Below, one piece after another: positions 6,732 through 12,781 of a stretch of DNA of 16,654 nucleotides. The position numbers and the translations under genes are program-made. The stretch comes from Candidatus Aphodomonas merdavium (GTDB lineage: Bacteria; Bacillota; Clostridia; Christensenellales; Aristaeellaceae), in contig DVLH01000180.1 in assembly GCA_018715585.1 (NCBI GenBank), forward strand, positions 1 to 16,654, given 5' to 3'. The first letter of the stretch is position 1. The number at the start of each line of letters is the position of its first letter. Below the pieces are notes generated by a model. That model had not been told where the DNA came from. It saw nothing but the letters and a program-made list of their open reading frames with translations, and did no database searches.

Positions 6732-7976
6732 ATGGTGACGAATCAGGTCGATTTTTCGGCGCTATATGCGCAGGATGACCTCGAAGGGCAGCGCATGCGC
6801 TATGAACGCCTCGCTGCGCGCTTTGGCGAGCTGTTTCAAGATTTGGGGACTCCCCGGTTTTTTTCCGCGCCGGGACGCACGGAAATCAGCGGAAACCATA
6901 CGGATCACCAGCTGGGACGCGTGCTGGCGGCGTCGGTGAATCTCGACACAATTGCTGCGGCGCAGCAAAACGGTGGCAACGTCGTGCGCGTATATAGCGA
7001 AGGGTTTGCGCCAGTAATTGTTCCTTTGGAAAACCTCTCCCCGCGTAAGGAGGAAATGGGCACTACAGCCAGCATCATTCGTGGCTGCGCGGCCTATTTA
7101 AAAGAGGCAGGCTACCGCGTGGGCGGATTTGATGCCGCAATCACCTCAAATGTATTGATCGGCTCAGGGCTTTCTTCGTCGGCTGCGTTTGAAATCCTTA
7201 TCAACAGGATTTTCGATTGCCTCTTTAACGCGGGCGATATCGACGCGCCGCTGAGCGCGCGCATTGCCCAAAAGGCGGAGAACAACTATTTTGGCAAGCC
7301 AAGCGGCCTCATGGACCAAATGGCCTGCGCCGTGGGTGGCATGGTCGCCATTGACTTTAAAAAGCCGGAGGCGGAAATCGAGATGCTCTCCTATGATTTT
7401 TCCGCCAAGGGCTTTGCGCTTGCGAACGTCGGCACGGATAGCAGTCATGACGATTTAACGGACGCCTATGCGGCCATCCCTGAAGAAATGCATGCGGTGG
7501 CGCACTGCTTTGGGGAAGAGAAACTCCGCTTTGTTCCCTTCGATGCGTTTTACCAGGCCATTCCGTCGCTCCGTGCGAAACTGGGCGATCGCGCTGTGCT
7601 GCGTGCATTGCACTTTTTCGACGAAAATGAACGTGTCCTACGTCAGGTGCAGGCGTTGCGCGATGATGACCTACAATCATTCCTGCGCTTGACCATCGCT
7701 TCCGGCGAAAGTTCATGGAAGCTTTTGCAAAACGTGGTGGCGTTTCCCAAGAGCCAGCCGCTAGCGCTGGCGTTGGCGTTAAGCCAGCGCATGCTCGAAG
7801 GCCGCGGCGCATGGCGCGTGCATGGCGGTGGGTTTGCCGGAACGATCCTTGGGTTTGTGCCACATGAAATGATGGCAGAGTACAAAAAAGAAATGGACGC
7901 AGTCTTTGGCGACGGCGCTTGCCGGCCGCTATATATCCGTCCGGTTGGGTCGTGCGAAGTGGTTTTTCCGGAATAA
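6732..7976 (+). CDS. galK: Galactokinase, GHMP family, divergent Clostridia-type
   Basis: This 414-residue kinase phosphorylates galactose at C1 in the Leloir pathway. The start at ATG 6732 has GGGAGGG 7 bases upstream. The N-terminal galactokinase signature is present in a variant form, PGRTEISGNHTDHQ (47-60), where the classical form reads PGRVNLIGEHTDY. The GHMP ATP loop is GSGLSSSAAFE (144-154). GKPSGLMDQ (188-196) carries the presumed catalytic Asp195. The third motif is near the C-terminus in HGGGFAGTILGF. Length suits the family (about 390-430). The divergent partner is galT, which supports the substrate. Because the sugar-binding signature departs from the classical form, another hexose remains possible but is less likely in this context. 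Confidence 0.88.
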   Translation: MVTNQVDFSALYAQDDLEGQRMRYERLAARFGELFQDLGTPRFFSAPGRTEISGNHTDHQLGRVLAASVNLDTIAAAQQNGGNVVRVYSEGFAPVIVPLENLSPRKEEMGTTASIIRGCAAYLKEAGYRVGGFDAAITSNVLIGSGLSSSAAFEILINRIFDCLFNAGDIDAPLSARIAQKAENNYFGKPSGLMDQMACAVGGMVAIDFKKPEAEIEMLSYDFSAKGFALANVGTDSSHDDLTDAYAAIPEEMHAVAHCFGEEKLRFVPFDAFYQAIPSLRAKLGDRAVLRALHFFDENERVLRQVQALRDDDLQSFLRLTIASGESSWKLLQNVVAFPKSQPLALALALSQRMLEGRGAWRVHGGGFAGTILGFVPHEMMAEYKKEMDAVFGDGACRPLYIRPVGSCEVVFPE

Positions 7977-7984
7977 GGGTGGGC

Positions 7985-8014
7985 TTTACAGAGAAGCATG
8001 CGCGGCGCTATAAT
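7985..8014 (+). promoter_or_regulatory. Promoter of the tsaE-tsaB-rimI operon
   Basis: TTTACA (7985-7990), an 18-base spacer and a perfect TATAAT (8009-8014) begin only 9 bases after the galK stop. The predicted start near 8021 gives a leader of about 80-125 bases that contains a long hairpin. Confidence 0.65.
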
Positions 8015-8050
8015 GGCGTTGCCGCCTGCGCGAACCGCTTGTAAAACCGC

Positions 8051-8087
8051 GTGCGGCCCCTAATCCATATAGGATTGGGGGCCGCGC
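8051..8087 (+). other. 16-bp leader hairpin upstream of tsaE
   Basis: Bases 8051-8066 pair with 8072-8087 around an ATATA loop. The core GCGGCCCC/GGGGCCGC (8053-8060 with 8078-8085) and AATCC/GGATT are perfect, with two G-U pairs. No T-run follows on the plus strand, so a simple intrinsic terminator is unlikely. It lies between promoter and gene and could be an RNA-stability or regulatory hairpin, or an aid to ending galK transcripts. Confidence 0.55.
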
Positions 8088-8103
8088 TGTTGATGGAAGC
8101 GCC

Positions 8104-8580
8104 ATGCGCGGGCGCAAAGGGCTGCGAAAGAGAGGAACGGGCCAATTGCTTACGCATGACGCATTGCAAACGCAGGAACTGGGCAGAAAGCTTGGCGGAT
8201 TGCTGCGCGCTGGGGACGTCGTATTGCTTCGGGGAGACCTGGGAGCGGGGAAGACGGTGTTTGCGCGCGGCGTGGCGCAAGGGCTTGGCGTTTCCAGTCC
8301 CGTATCTAGCCCAACGTTTACACTCATGCATTGCCATGACGGCGCTGTGCGTCTTAACCATCTGGATCTATATCGCCTTGCGGACGAAAATGAGTTTTAC
8401 GACGCGGGGCTTGATGAGGCAATGGACGAGGGCGCCGTCTGCCTGGTAGAATGGCCGGAAAAATGTGAAGGCGCCATGCCGCCCCGGCGGTTGGAAGTCA
8501 CCATTGAGTATGCGCAGAAGGAGGGGGAACGTCGCATTGCCATTAATCCTTGCGGCGGCTTCCGGGAAATATGGCTGTAA
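8104..8580 (+). CDS. tsaE: tRNA threonylcarbamoyladenosine biosynthesis ATPase TsaE
   Basis: This P-loop ATPase works with TsaB and TsaD to place the t6A modification at position 37 of ANN-decoding tRNAs. The Walker A motif GDLGAGKT is at residues 44-51, followed by the family-typical SPTFTLMH (69-76), HLDLYRL, and CLVEWPEK in the C-terminal half. Length 158 equals the usual size. The ATG at 8104 has only a weak site upstream. A TTG at 8146 in the same frame has AGAGAGGA about 8 bases before it and would give 144 residues with the Walker motif at about residue 30, also normal for the family. The true start is therefore uncertain. It overlaps tsaB by 10 bases. Confidence 0.92.
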   Translation: MRGRKGLRKRGTGQLLTHDALQTQELGRKLGGLLRAGDVVLLRGDLGAGKTVFARGVAQGLGVSSPVSSPTFTLMHCHDGAVRLNHLDLYRLADENEFYDAGLDEAMDEGAVCLVEWPEKCEGAMPPRRLEVTIEYAQKEGERRIAINPCGGFREIWL

Positions 8581-9266
8581 ATTTATTGCTTGCAATGGAC
8601 TCGGTGGGGCCGTCTCTTTCCGTAGCTATCGCAAAGGGCGGCGAAATTGTCTATGAGGCTTTTCAGCGCACGGGTTTGACGCATTCCCAGCGGCTTTTGC
8701 CGCTGATTGATGACGCCCTGGTATCGCTCGGGATTGAGGTTGCCCAGCTCGACGCGCTGGCGGTAACGGTAGGGCCAGGGTCTTTTACAGGCGTGCGCAT
8801 CGGTGTTGAAACGGCCAAGGCGCTGGCACATGCGCTTGAAATCCCCTGCGTTCCCGTCAATGCGTTGGAAGCGATTGCCTATGGGGCGCGTTTTTTTGGC
8901 GGTCCCGTCTGCCCGTTACAGGACGCGCGCGCTGGACAAGTGTATTGTGCGGTTTACCGCAGCGGTGAGTGCATATTGCCTGATAGTGCGCTGAAGCTCG
9001 ATGATTTCTTAGCCGCTCTACCGCAGGAACCATGCTGTTTTCTGGGGGATGGCGCGCTTAAGCATCGCGAGGCGATTGCGGCGCGCCTGGGCGCGCGTGC
9101 CTGTTTTGCCCCGCCAAGTGACATCAACCTGCGCGCGGCAGCCGTGGCGTCGCTGGCGCTGCTGCGCCCGGAGACGGCGCTGCCTTGGCATGGCGTCATG
9201 CCGTATTATCTGCGCAAGCCCCAGGCTGAACGGGAGCGCGAAGCGCGGGAGGCCGCTCATGCGTGA
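8571..9266 (+). CDS. tsaB: tRNA threonylcarbamoyladenosine biosynthesis protein TsaB
   Basis: This 231-residue ASKHA-fold protein is the non-catalytic partner that forms the t6A complex with TsaD and TsaE. The N-terminal LLLAMDSVGPSLSVAI gives the phosphate-loop-like strand, and VTVGPGSFTGVRIGV (about 65-79) is the TsaB hallmark. DARAGQVYCAVY follows near 117-128. ATG 8571 is chosen because the protein then begins right at the conserved strand and overlaps the tsaE stop by 10 bases, as is common in this operon. An in-frame TTG at 8550 would only add seven residues. The catalytic partner TsaD is not next to it here and must be elsewhere. Confidence 0.93.
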   Translation: MAVNLLLAMDSVGPSLSVAIAKGGEIVYEAFQRTGLTHSQRLLPLIDDALVSLGIEVAQLDALAVTVGPGSFTGVRIGVETAKALAHALEIPCVPVNALEAIAYGARFFGGPVCPLQDARAGQVYCAVYRSGECILPDSALKLDDFLAALPQEPCCFLGDGALKHREAIAARLGARACFAPPSDINLRAAAVASLALLRPETALPWHGVMPYYLRKPQAEREREAREAAHA

Positions 9267-9744
9267 AGAAAACGCTGTCGTGCGCCGCATGACGCTTGAG
9301 GATGTGGACGCCGTAGAGGAAATCGAACGCGGCTGCTTTAGCGTGCCTTGGTCTCACGCCTCGTTTGTGCGGGAGGTTACGGAAAACAAATGCGCACGTT
9401 ATCTGGTCGTCGAGGTGCAGGGCGAGGTGATCGCATATGCTGGGGTATGGCTTGTCATCGATGAGGCACATGTGACAAACATCGCCGTGCGGGCCGATTG
9501 GCGCGGCCGCGGTTATGGGGAAATGGTTACACGTGCACTGATGCAGGCGGCTGCTAACGAAGGCTGCATCTGGATGACGTTGGAGGTCCGCCGCTCCAAC
9601 GCTGTCGCGCAGGCGCTTTATCATAAAGTTGGATTTATCGACGTGGGATACCGTAAACGGTATTATGAGGACAACCATGAGGATGCGTTGATCATGGTTT
9701 GTGAGCATCTTCCGCCGCCGCAGGCAGGCGATGGCGAGCTTTGA
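9259..9744 (+). CDS. rimI: Ribosomal protein S18-alanine N-acetyltransferase RimI (GNAT family)
   Basis: This 161-residue acetyltransferase follows tsaB with an 8-base overlap, the usual neighbour order. ATG 9259 has GGGAGG 6 bases upstream. The acetyl-CoA pyrophosphate loop lies in NIAVRADWRGRGYG (RGRGYG corresponds to Q/RxxGxG/A). LEVRRSNAVAQALYHKVGF and the C-terminal YRKRYYEDNHEDALIM are typical of RimI. It is expected to acetylate the N-terminal alanine of ribosomal protein S18; substrates in Clostridia are less firmly known. A small SRP RNA gene follows, with its own promoter. Confidence 0.92.
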   Translation: MREENAVVRRMTLEDVDAVEEIERGCFSVPWSHASFVREVTENKCARYLVVEVQGEVIAYAGVWLVIDEAHVTNIAVRADWRGRGYGEMVTRALMQAAANEGCIWMTLEVRRSNAVAQALYHKVGFIDVGYRKRYYEDNHEDALIMVCEHLPPPQAGDGEL

Positions 9745-9763
9745 GCGCACCTTGCGGCGGGGA

Positions 9764-9792
9764 TTGATTTTCCACCGGATTTCTGCTATACT
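9764..9792 (+). promoter_or_regulatory. Promoter of the SRP RNA gene
   Basis: TTGATT (9764-9769), a 17-base spacer and TATACT (9787-9792) preceded by TGC form a strong extended -10 promoter. The predicted start is near 9799. The 10 bases CTGCTATACT are identical to those of the galT promoter. Confidence 0.75.
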
Positions 9793-9809
9793 ACGTTTCG
9801 GCTGCAATG

Positions 9810-9908
9810 ACAGCCGGGTCCCGTGCAATGTTGCCGCGTGAATCCTGTCAGGTTCGGAAGAAAGCAGCAGTAAGCGATGTGCACATGTGCCGCGGGAGCA
9901 CCTGGCTT
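9810..9908 (+). ncRNA. ffs: Small bacterial signal recognition particle RNA (4.5S type)
   Basis: The conserved domain IV lies in GTCAGGTTCGGAAGAAAGCA (9847-9866), with the GGAA tetraloop closed by TTC/GAA. E. coli has TCC/GGA at this site, a compensated change that supports a real helix. The ends pair as GCCGGGT (9813-9819) with ACCTGGC (9900-9906) and CCCGTG (9820-9825) with CGCGGG (9891-9896), leaving an AGC bulge. The RNA binds Ffh and targets nascent membrane and secreted proteins. At roughly 95-110 nucleotides it is the short form without an evident Alu domain, whereas many Bacillota carry a long form. A short inverted repeat GGCTG/CAGCC (9800-9804 with 9811-9815) competes with the terminal helix. 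Confidence 0.92.
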
Positions 9909-9937
9909 GAGCGGCCTTTTTTTGTCGCTTTTTGTCG
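9907..9937 (+). terminator. Tandem T-tracts ending the SRP RNA transcript
   Basis: Seven T residues (9917-9923) follow the terminal SRP helix by about 10 bases. TTTTTGTCG occurs twice (9919-9927 and 9929-9937), giving a second T-tract. There is no separate perfect hairpin; the SRP RNA end helix, or GCCGC/GCGGC pairing (9889-9893 with 9910-9914), may serve as the stem. Confidence 0.5.
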
Positions 9938-9979
9938 AACGAAGAGGATAAGAAATTATTAAAAAATTGTAAATTACCC

Positions 9980-10008
9980 GTGACAAAAATTGAAAATTGT
10001 GTTATAAT
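9980..10008 (+). promoter_or_regulatory. Promoter of the orphan histidine kinase
   Basis: GTGACA (9980-9985), a 17-base spacer and a perfect TATAAT (10003-10008) sit in a markedly AT-rich stretch. TGACAAAA occurs at 9981-9988 and again at 10009-10016, flanking the core promoter 28 bases apart, and could be a regulator pair. Confidence 0.65.
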
Positions 10009-10051
10009 TGACAAAAGCTAACCAAAAGAATTTTAGCAGCGAGGGACGCAT

Positions 10052-10699
10052 ATGGATCGTGGAAAAGATCAAACGACGGAAATACAGCAGTGGGTTCACG
10101 ACATTCGAACGCATCTGCATGTGATGCTGGCGGCCCTTGGCATGCTGGAATCCGGCATTGAGCTTGCGGAAAAGCGGGAAGCCTATTGGCAAACATTACG
10201 CAGAAATCTGTTGGCAGCGATTCATTTGTCGGACCATATTTTACGCGCTCCCCAAAGCAACGGGGAAAAGTCCGGGCAATGGTTGGATGTGAGTGCCCTG
10301 CTCGAGCAGGTGTGTCAATCGTTTTTGCCATGTGCGCAACGCTATGGCGTGGAGTTATTGAGCGATATTGCAGCGGGCCTAACGGCACTTTGCGATGGTG
10401 AAACGTTGCAGCGTGTGGCGTTCAATTTGATTTCCAACGCCATACGCTACACGCCCACCGATGGCATCGTGCACGTCTTGGCGGCGCAAAGCGGGGAGGA
10501 AACGGTGCTGTGCGTATCCGATACGGGGAAAGGCATCGCACCGGAGGTGTGCCAAGCCCTTTGCTGCGGTGAAGGCGGCGAGGGACTTGGGCTGCAAATT
10601 GTCAGCCGCTTGGTGCGCGAGCTCGGTGGAACGCTTCAATGCAAGAGCGAACTTGGCGTTGGCACCACGTTCGCTGTGCGGCTGCCGGCGGAAACGTGA
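10052..10699 (+). CDS. Small soluble orphan histidine kinase
   Basis: This 215-residue protein has only the two catalytic modules and no membrane segment or sensor domain. The phosphoacceptor region is at the very N-terminus, with His16 in VHDIRTHL; the usual Pro after Thr is replaced by His. The ATP-binding domain has an N box NLISNAIRYTP (125-135), G1 DTGKGI (157-162), G2 GEGLGLQI (176-183) and the final GVGTTFAVRLP. The F box between G1 and G2 is very short. ATG 10052 is preceded by GAGGGA. No response regulator is adjacent, so the partner is unknown; it could phosphorylate a distant regulator or act on a partner kinase. The complete nucleotide-binding motifs argue that it is functional rather than a remnant. 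Confidence 0.82.
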   Translation: MDRGKDQTTEIQQWVHDIRTHLHVMLAALGMLESGIELAEKREAYWQTLRRNLLAAIHLSDHILRAPQSNGEKSGQWLDVSALLEQVCQSFLPCAQRYGVELLSDIAAGLTALCDGETLQRVAFNLISNAIRYTPTDGIVHVLAAQSGEETVLCVSDTGKGIAPEVCQALCCGEGGEGLGLQIVSRLVRELGGTLQCKSELGVGTTFAVRLPAET

Positions 10700-10723
10700 A
10701 AAATCGCTCGGCTATACAACTTT

Positions 10724-10761
10724 TCCTTCATATATTTGTTAATAGAACGGCTTTTGAAGGA
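10724..10761. other. AT-rich inverted repeat between convergent genes
   Basis: TCCTTCA (10724-10730) pairs with TGAAGGA (10755-10761) around a 24-base loop that can itself form GTT/AAC. No T-run adjoins, so termination is uncertain. The rest of the 170-base gap between the orphan kinase and the DUF1848 gene shows no gene or clear terminator. Confidence 0.3.
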
Positions 10762-10869
10762 TAGAAGATGCATCTCCCCCCTTTTCTTATTTCCCGGTTC
10801 ATCGTCTGTGCATGAAAACAGCGGAAGAGGGCTGCGAGGGTCTTTCCCGAAGGCTGCTGCGAGCGCGGC

Positions 10870-11811
10870 TCAGTCCGGCTTTAGGCGTGTTTGGCTAACC
10901 CGCACAGAGGCAGCCTTTGTTTCGGCTATTGTGTCGTACGGCGACAGAGTAGAACAGAGAAGCGGTGAGGCGGAATCATGCGCATGAAAACGGGTCATGA
11001 CTGTCTGGGGATTTGCGTTCGCATAGCAATAAAGACAGCCGTTAATGCAAGTGTTATACGCGCCGATGTCCACGCTCGCAGCGCAGCCGCATAGAGGGCG
11101 CTGGCCCGTGTCTTTTTTTGTTTTCAAGGGCATGCCGCAAAGGCGCTCAAGCAGCTGCGCGTCGATACAATGGGCACGGCCGACGCCATATGCGGTCAGG
11201 TCCATGGGTTGGGCGCAGGCCTCAAGCTGCATGCCATATGCGTGTGCTGTTTGCGCCATGCTGCGCACGAGGTTGCGCATGGTTTCCTCATCCATGCTGA
11301 GCAGGCGCAACGGTTGCACATTGCGCTCGGCCTTCCGATACGGTTTAAAAAAGCTGAAAACGCAGCGATACGTGGATCCCTGAAGTGCTTTGGCAAGCGC
11401 CGCAAAGCTGCGCGCATGGAAATCGGGCGTGTAGCGGGATGAAAAAAGAATAGGATCGTAACGCCAGATCACGCGCTCCGGGCCGATGAGCCGGCTCAAC
11501 CGCAGAAAAGCGGGCAGGATGACGGTGCGTTTGGAGGGCAGACCAGGTTCCACGTCCGGGCCGTAGGAGGTAAGGGTGAACTGAAAATAGAACGGATAGG
11601 GCCGCAGTGCGTCAAGCTGTGCCAGCATGGGCGCGGCGTTTTTTGTCCAAAAGACGAACGCATCGACTTCATCAGGTGAGAGAGGAATGCGGCTGACCTG
11701 GTGTGGATTGAAAGGATTGCGAACCCAAACAAACCCTTCGCTAAGACGGTGAAAGAACCACGGCTCATACAGTGCTGGGATATCCGTCCGGCGGCTAGCA
11801 CTGACAATCAA
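10870..11811 (-). CDS. DUF1848 domain-containing protein with C-terminal CxxxCxxC iron-sulfur-type cluster
   Basis: This 313-residue soluble protein matches the DUF1848 family from its first residues, IVSASRRTDIPA, through VRNPFNPHQVS (30-40), FVFWTKN (52-58), YFQFTLTSYG (75-84) and VIWRYDPI (114-121). The C-terminal third holds CGC (241-243) and CINGCLYCYAN (255-265), a CxxxCxxC pattern like that of radical SAM enzymes but placed near the C-terminus. The reaction is unknown. The start is TTG 11811, supported by the family N-terminus and by GGGAGG 10 bases upstream, inside the araC gene. TTG overlaps the araC stop as TTGA, so the two are translationally coupled. It may handle a nucleic-acid or small-molecule substrate by radical chemistry, but that is inference from the cysteines alone. 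Confidence 0.85.
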   Translation of the reverse strand: MIVSASRRTDIPALYEPWFFHRLSEGFVWVRNPFNPHQVSRIPLSPDEVDAFVFWTKNAAPMLAQLDALRPYPFYFQFTLTSYGPDVEPGLPSKRTVILPAFLRLSRLIGPERVIWRYDPILFSSRYTPDFHARSFAALAKALQGSTYRCVFSFFKPYRKAERNVQPLRLLSMDEETMRNLVRSMAQTAHAYGMQLEACAQPMDLTAYGVGRAHCIDAQLLERLCGMPLKTKKDTGQRPLCGCAASVDIGAYNTCINGCLYCYANANPQTVMTRFHAHDSASPLLCSTLSPYDTIAETKAASVRVSQTRLKPD

Positions 11812-12659
11812 GCTCTCTTTTCCTCCCTTAATGTCTGCTGTGCGTATGTCCTAGGAGGGCAGCCGACCAGCTCACGGAAGCGGCGCGAAAAATACAGGGG
11901 ATCCTCAAAGCCGACGGAATAGGCGATTGTTTTGACGGAGAGGTTGGTTGTCTCCAGCAGCCGTCGCGCTTGCTCGATGCGAAAATGCGTCAAGTAGCGG
12001 GCAGGGGAGACGCCCATTTGTTCTTCAAAGGCGCGATAAAGCCGGCTGCGGCAAATGCCGACGGCGCGCGTGATATCGCCGATGGCGATGGCGCGGGAAT
12101 AGTTATTGGCAATATAGGCGCATGCGCGCTGCACATGCTCCAGGCTTCCATTGGCCGGGCGTGCGGCGCTGCCGCCTGCCGTCTCCACAAGATGGGCGAA
12201 AAGGATACACAGGCAACCTGTCATGCGCAGTGCGTCATCAAGGCGCGCACCGCTTGCCTGAACGATGGCAGTCATCAACTTCCTAGGCGTTTCGATGTCT
12301 TTTAAGCGGCGCACGGGTGTGTCCGCCGTCAGTCCCGCGCGTTCACACAGCGTGCGCGCGTCAATCCCTTGAAAGCCAACCCAGCAATATTCCCACGGTT
12401 CCTCCATATCAGCACGGTAGCAGACGGTTTCACCCGGGGGGACAAAAAATAGATCGCCCGCGCCCAGCTGCCACTCGTGCCCTTGCAGCGCATACGTCCC
12501 CTTCCCCCTGCAAACCAGGTGCACGAGGTAATGGTCGCGCACGCCGGGGCCCCAGGTATGCCCTCTGCGGCATTTTTCCACGCCGGTGTTGTAGACCGTC
12601 AGGAAAGTCATCGTATGCTGTTGTGCCTTAAAGGAGCGCTTGCTGAAATTCTCTTCCAT
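11808..12659 (-). CDS. AraC-family transcriptional regulator with cupin-type sugar-binding domain
   Basis: This 283-residue regulator has an N-terminal cupin domain (about 18-110) with the signature GPGVRDHYLVHLVCRGKGTY (37-56), then GDLFFVPPGE and a WEYCWVGFQG stretch. This pattern resembles Gram-positive AraC regulators of galactosides and multiple sugars such as MsmR/RafR. The C-terminal 100 residues hold two helix-turn-helix motifs, the first around IGDITRAVGICRSRLYRAF and the second ending in IAYSVGFEDPLYFSRRFREL. It is divergent from galE, suggesting it controls galE and perhaps other gal genes. There is no ribosome binding site before ATG 12659, and the promoter predicts transcription starting at that ATG. 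Met17 is a possible alternative start. It is coupled to the DUF1848 gene by a TTGA overlap. Confidence 0.9.
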   Translation of the reverse strand: MEENFSKRSFKAQQHTMTFLTVYNTGVEKCRRGHTWGPGVRDHYLVHLVCRGKGTYALQGHEWQLGAGDLFFVPPGETVCYRADMEEPWEYCWVGFQGIDARTLCERAGLTADTPVRRLKDIETPRKLMTAIVQASGARLDDALRMTGCLCILFAHLVETAGGSAARPANGSLEHVQRACAYIANNYSRAIAIGDITRAVGICRSRLYRAFEEQMGVSPARYLTHFRIEQARRLLETTNLSVKTIAYSVGFEDPLYFSRRFRELVGCPPRTYAQQTLREEKRA

Positions 12660-12665
12660 GGGTAC

Positions 12666-12694
12666 AGTATATCGCCTTTTTGGAAGAAAAGCAA
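12666..12694 (-). promoter_or_regulatory. araC-type gene promoter, predicted leaderless
   Basis: On the minus strand TTGCTT (12694-12689), a 17-base spacer and TATACT (12671-12666) predict a start at 12659, the A of the ATG. AACAT (12693-12697) and ATGTT (12704-12708) form an inverted repeat touching the -35, a candidate site for autoregulation. Confidence 0.6.
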
Positions 12695-12726
12695 CATTTG
12701 TCCATGTTTTTTACAGCCTTTTTGCC

Positions 12727-12755
12727 TTTGCACGCTTCATTTGATGGCTTATAAT
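12727..12755 (+). promoter_or_regulatory. galE promoter
   Basis: TTTGCA (12727-12732), a 17-base spacer and a perfect TATAAT (12750-12755) predict a start near 12762. GAAAGGGG (12766-12773) is the ribosome binding site. It is back to back with the araC-type promoter, the two -35 boxes being 32 bases apart. Confidence 0.65.
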
Positions 12756-12781
12756 AGGAGACAAAGAAAGGGGTATGCGGT

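Noticed and set aside
10736..10987. Plus-strand frame of 83 codons after the orphan kinase
   Set aside because: It has no good ribosome site, its product has no motif, and it runs into the antisense of the DUF1848 gene.
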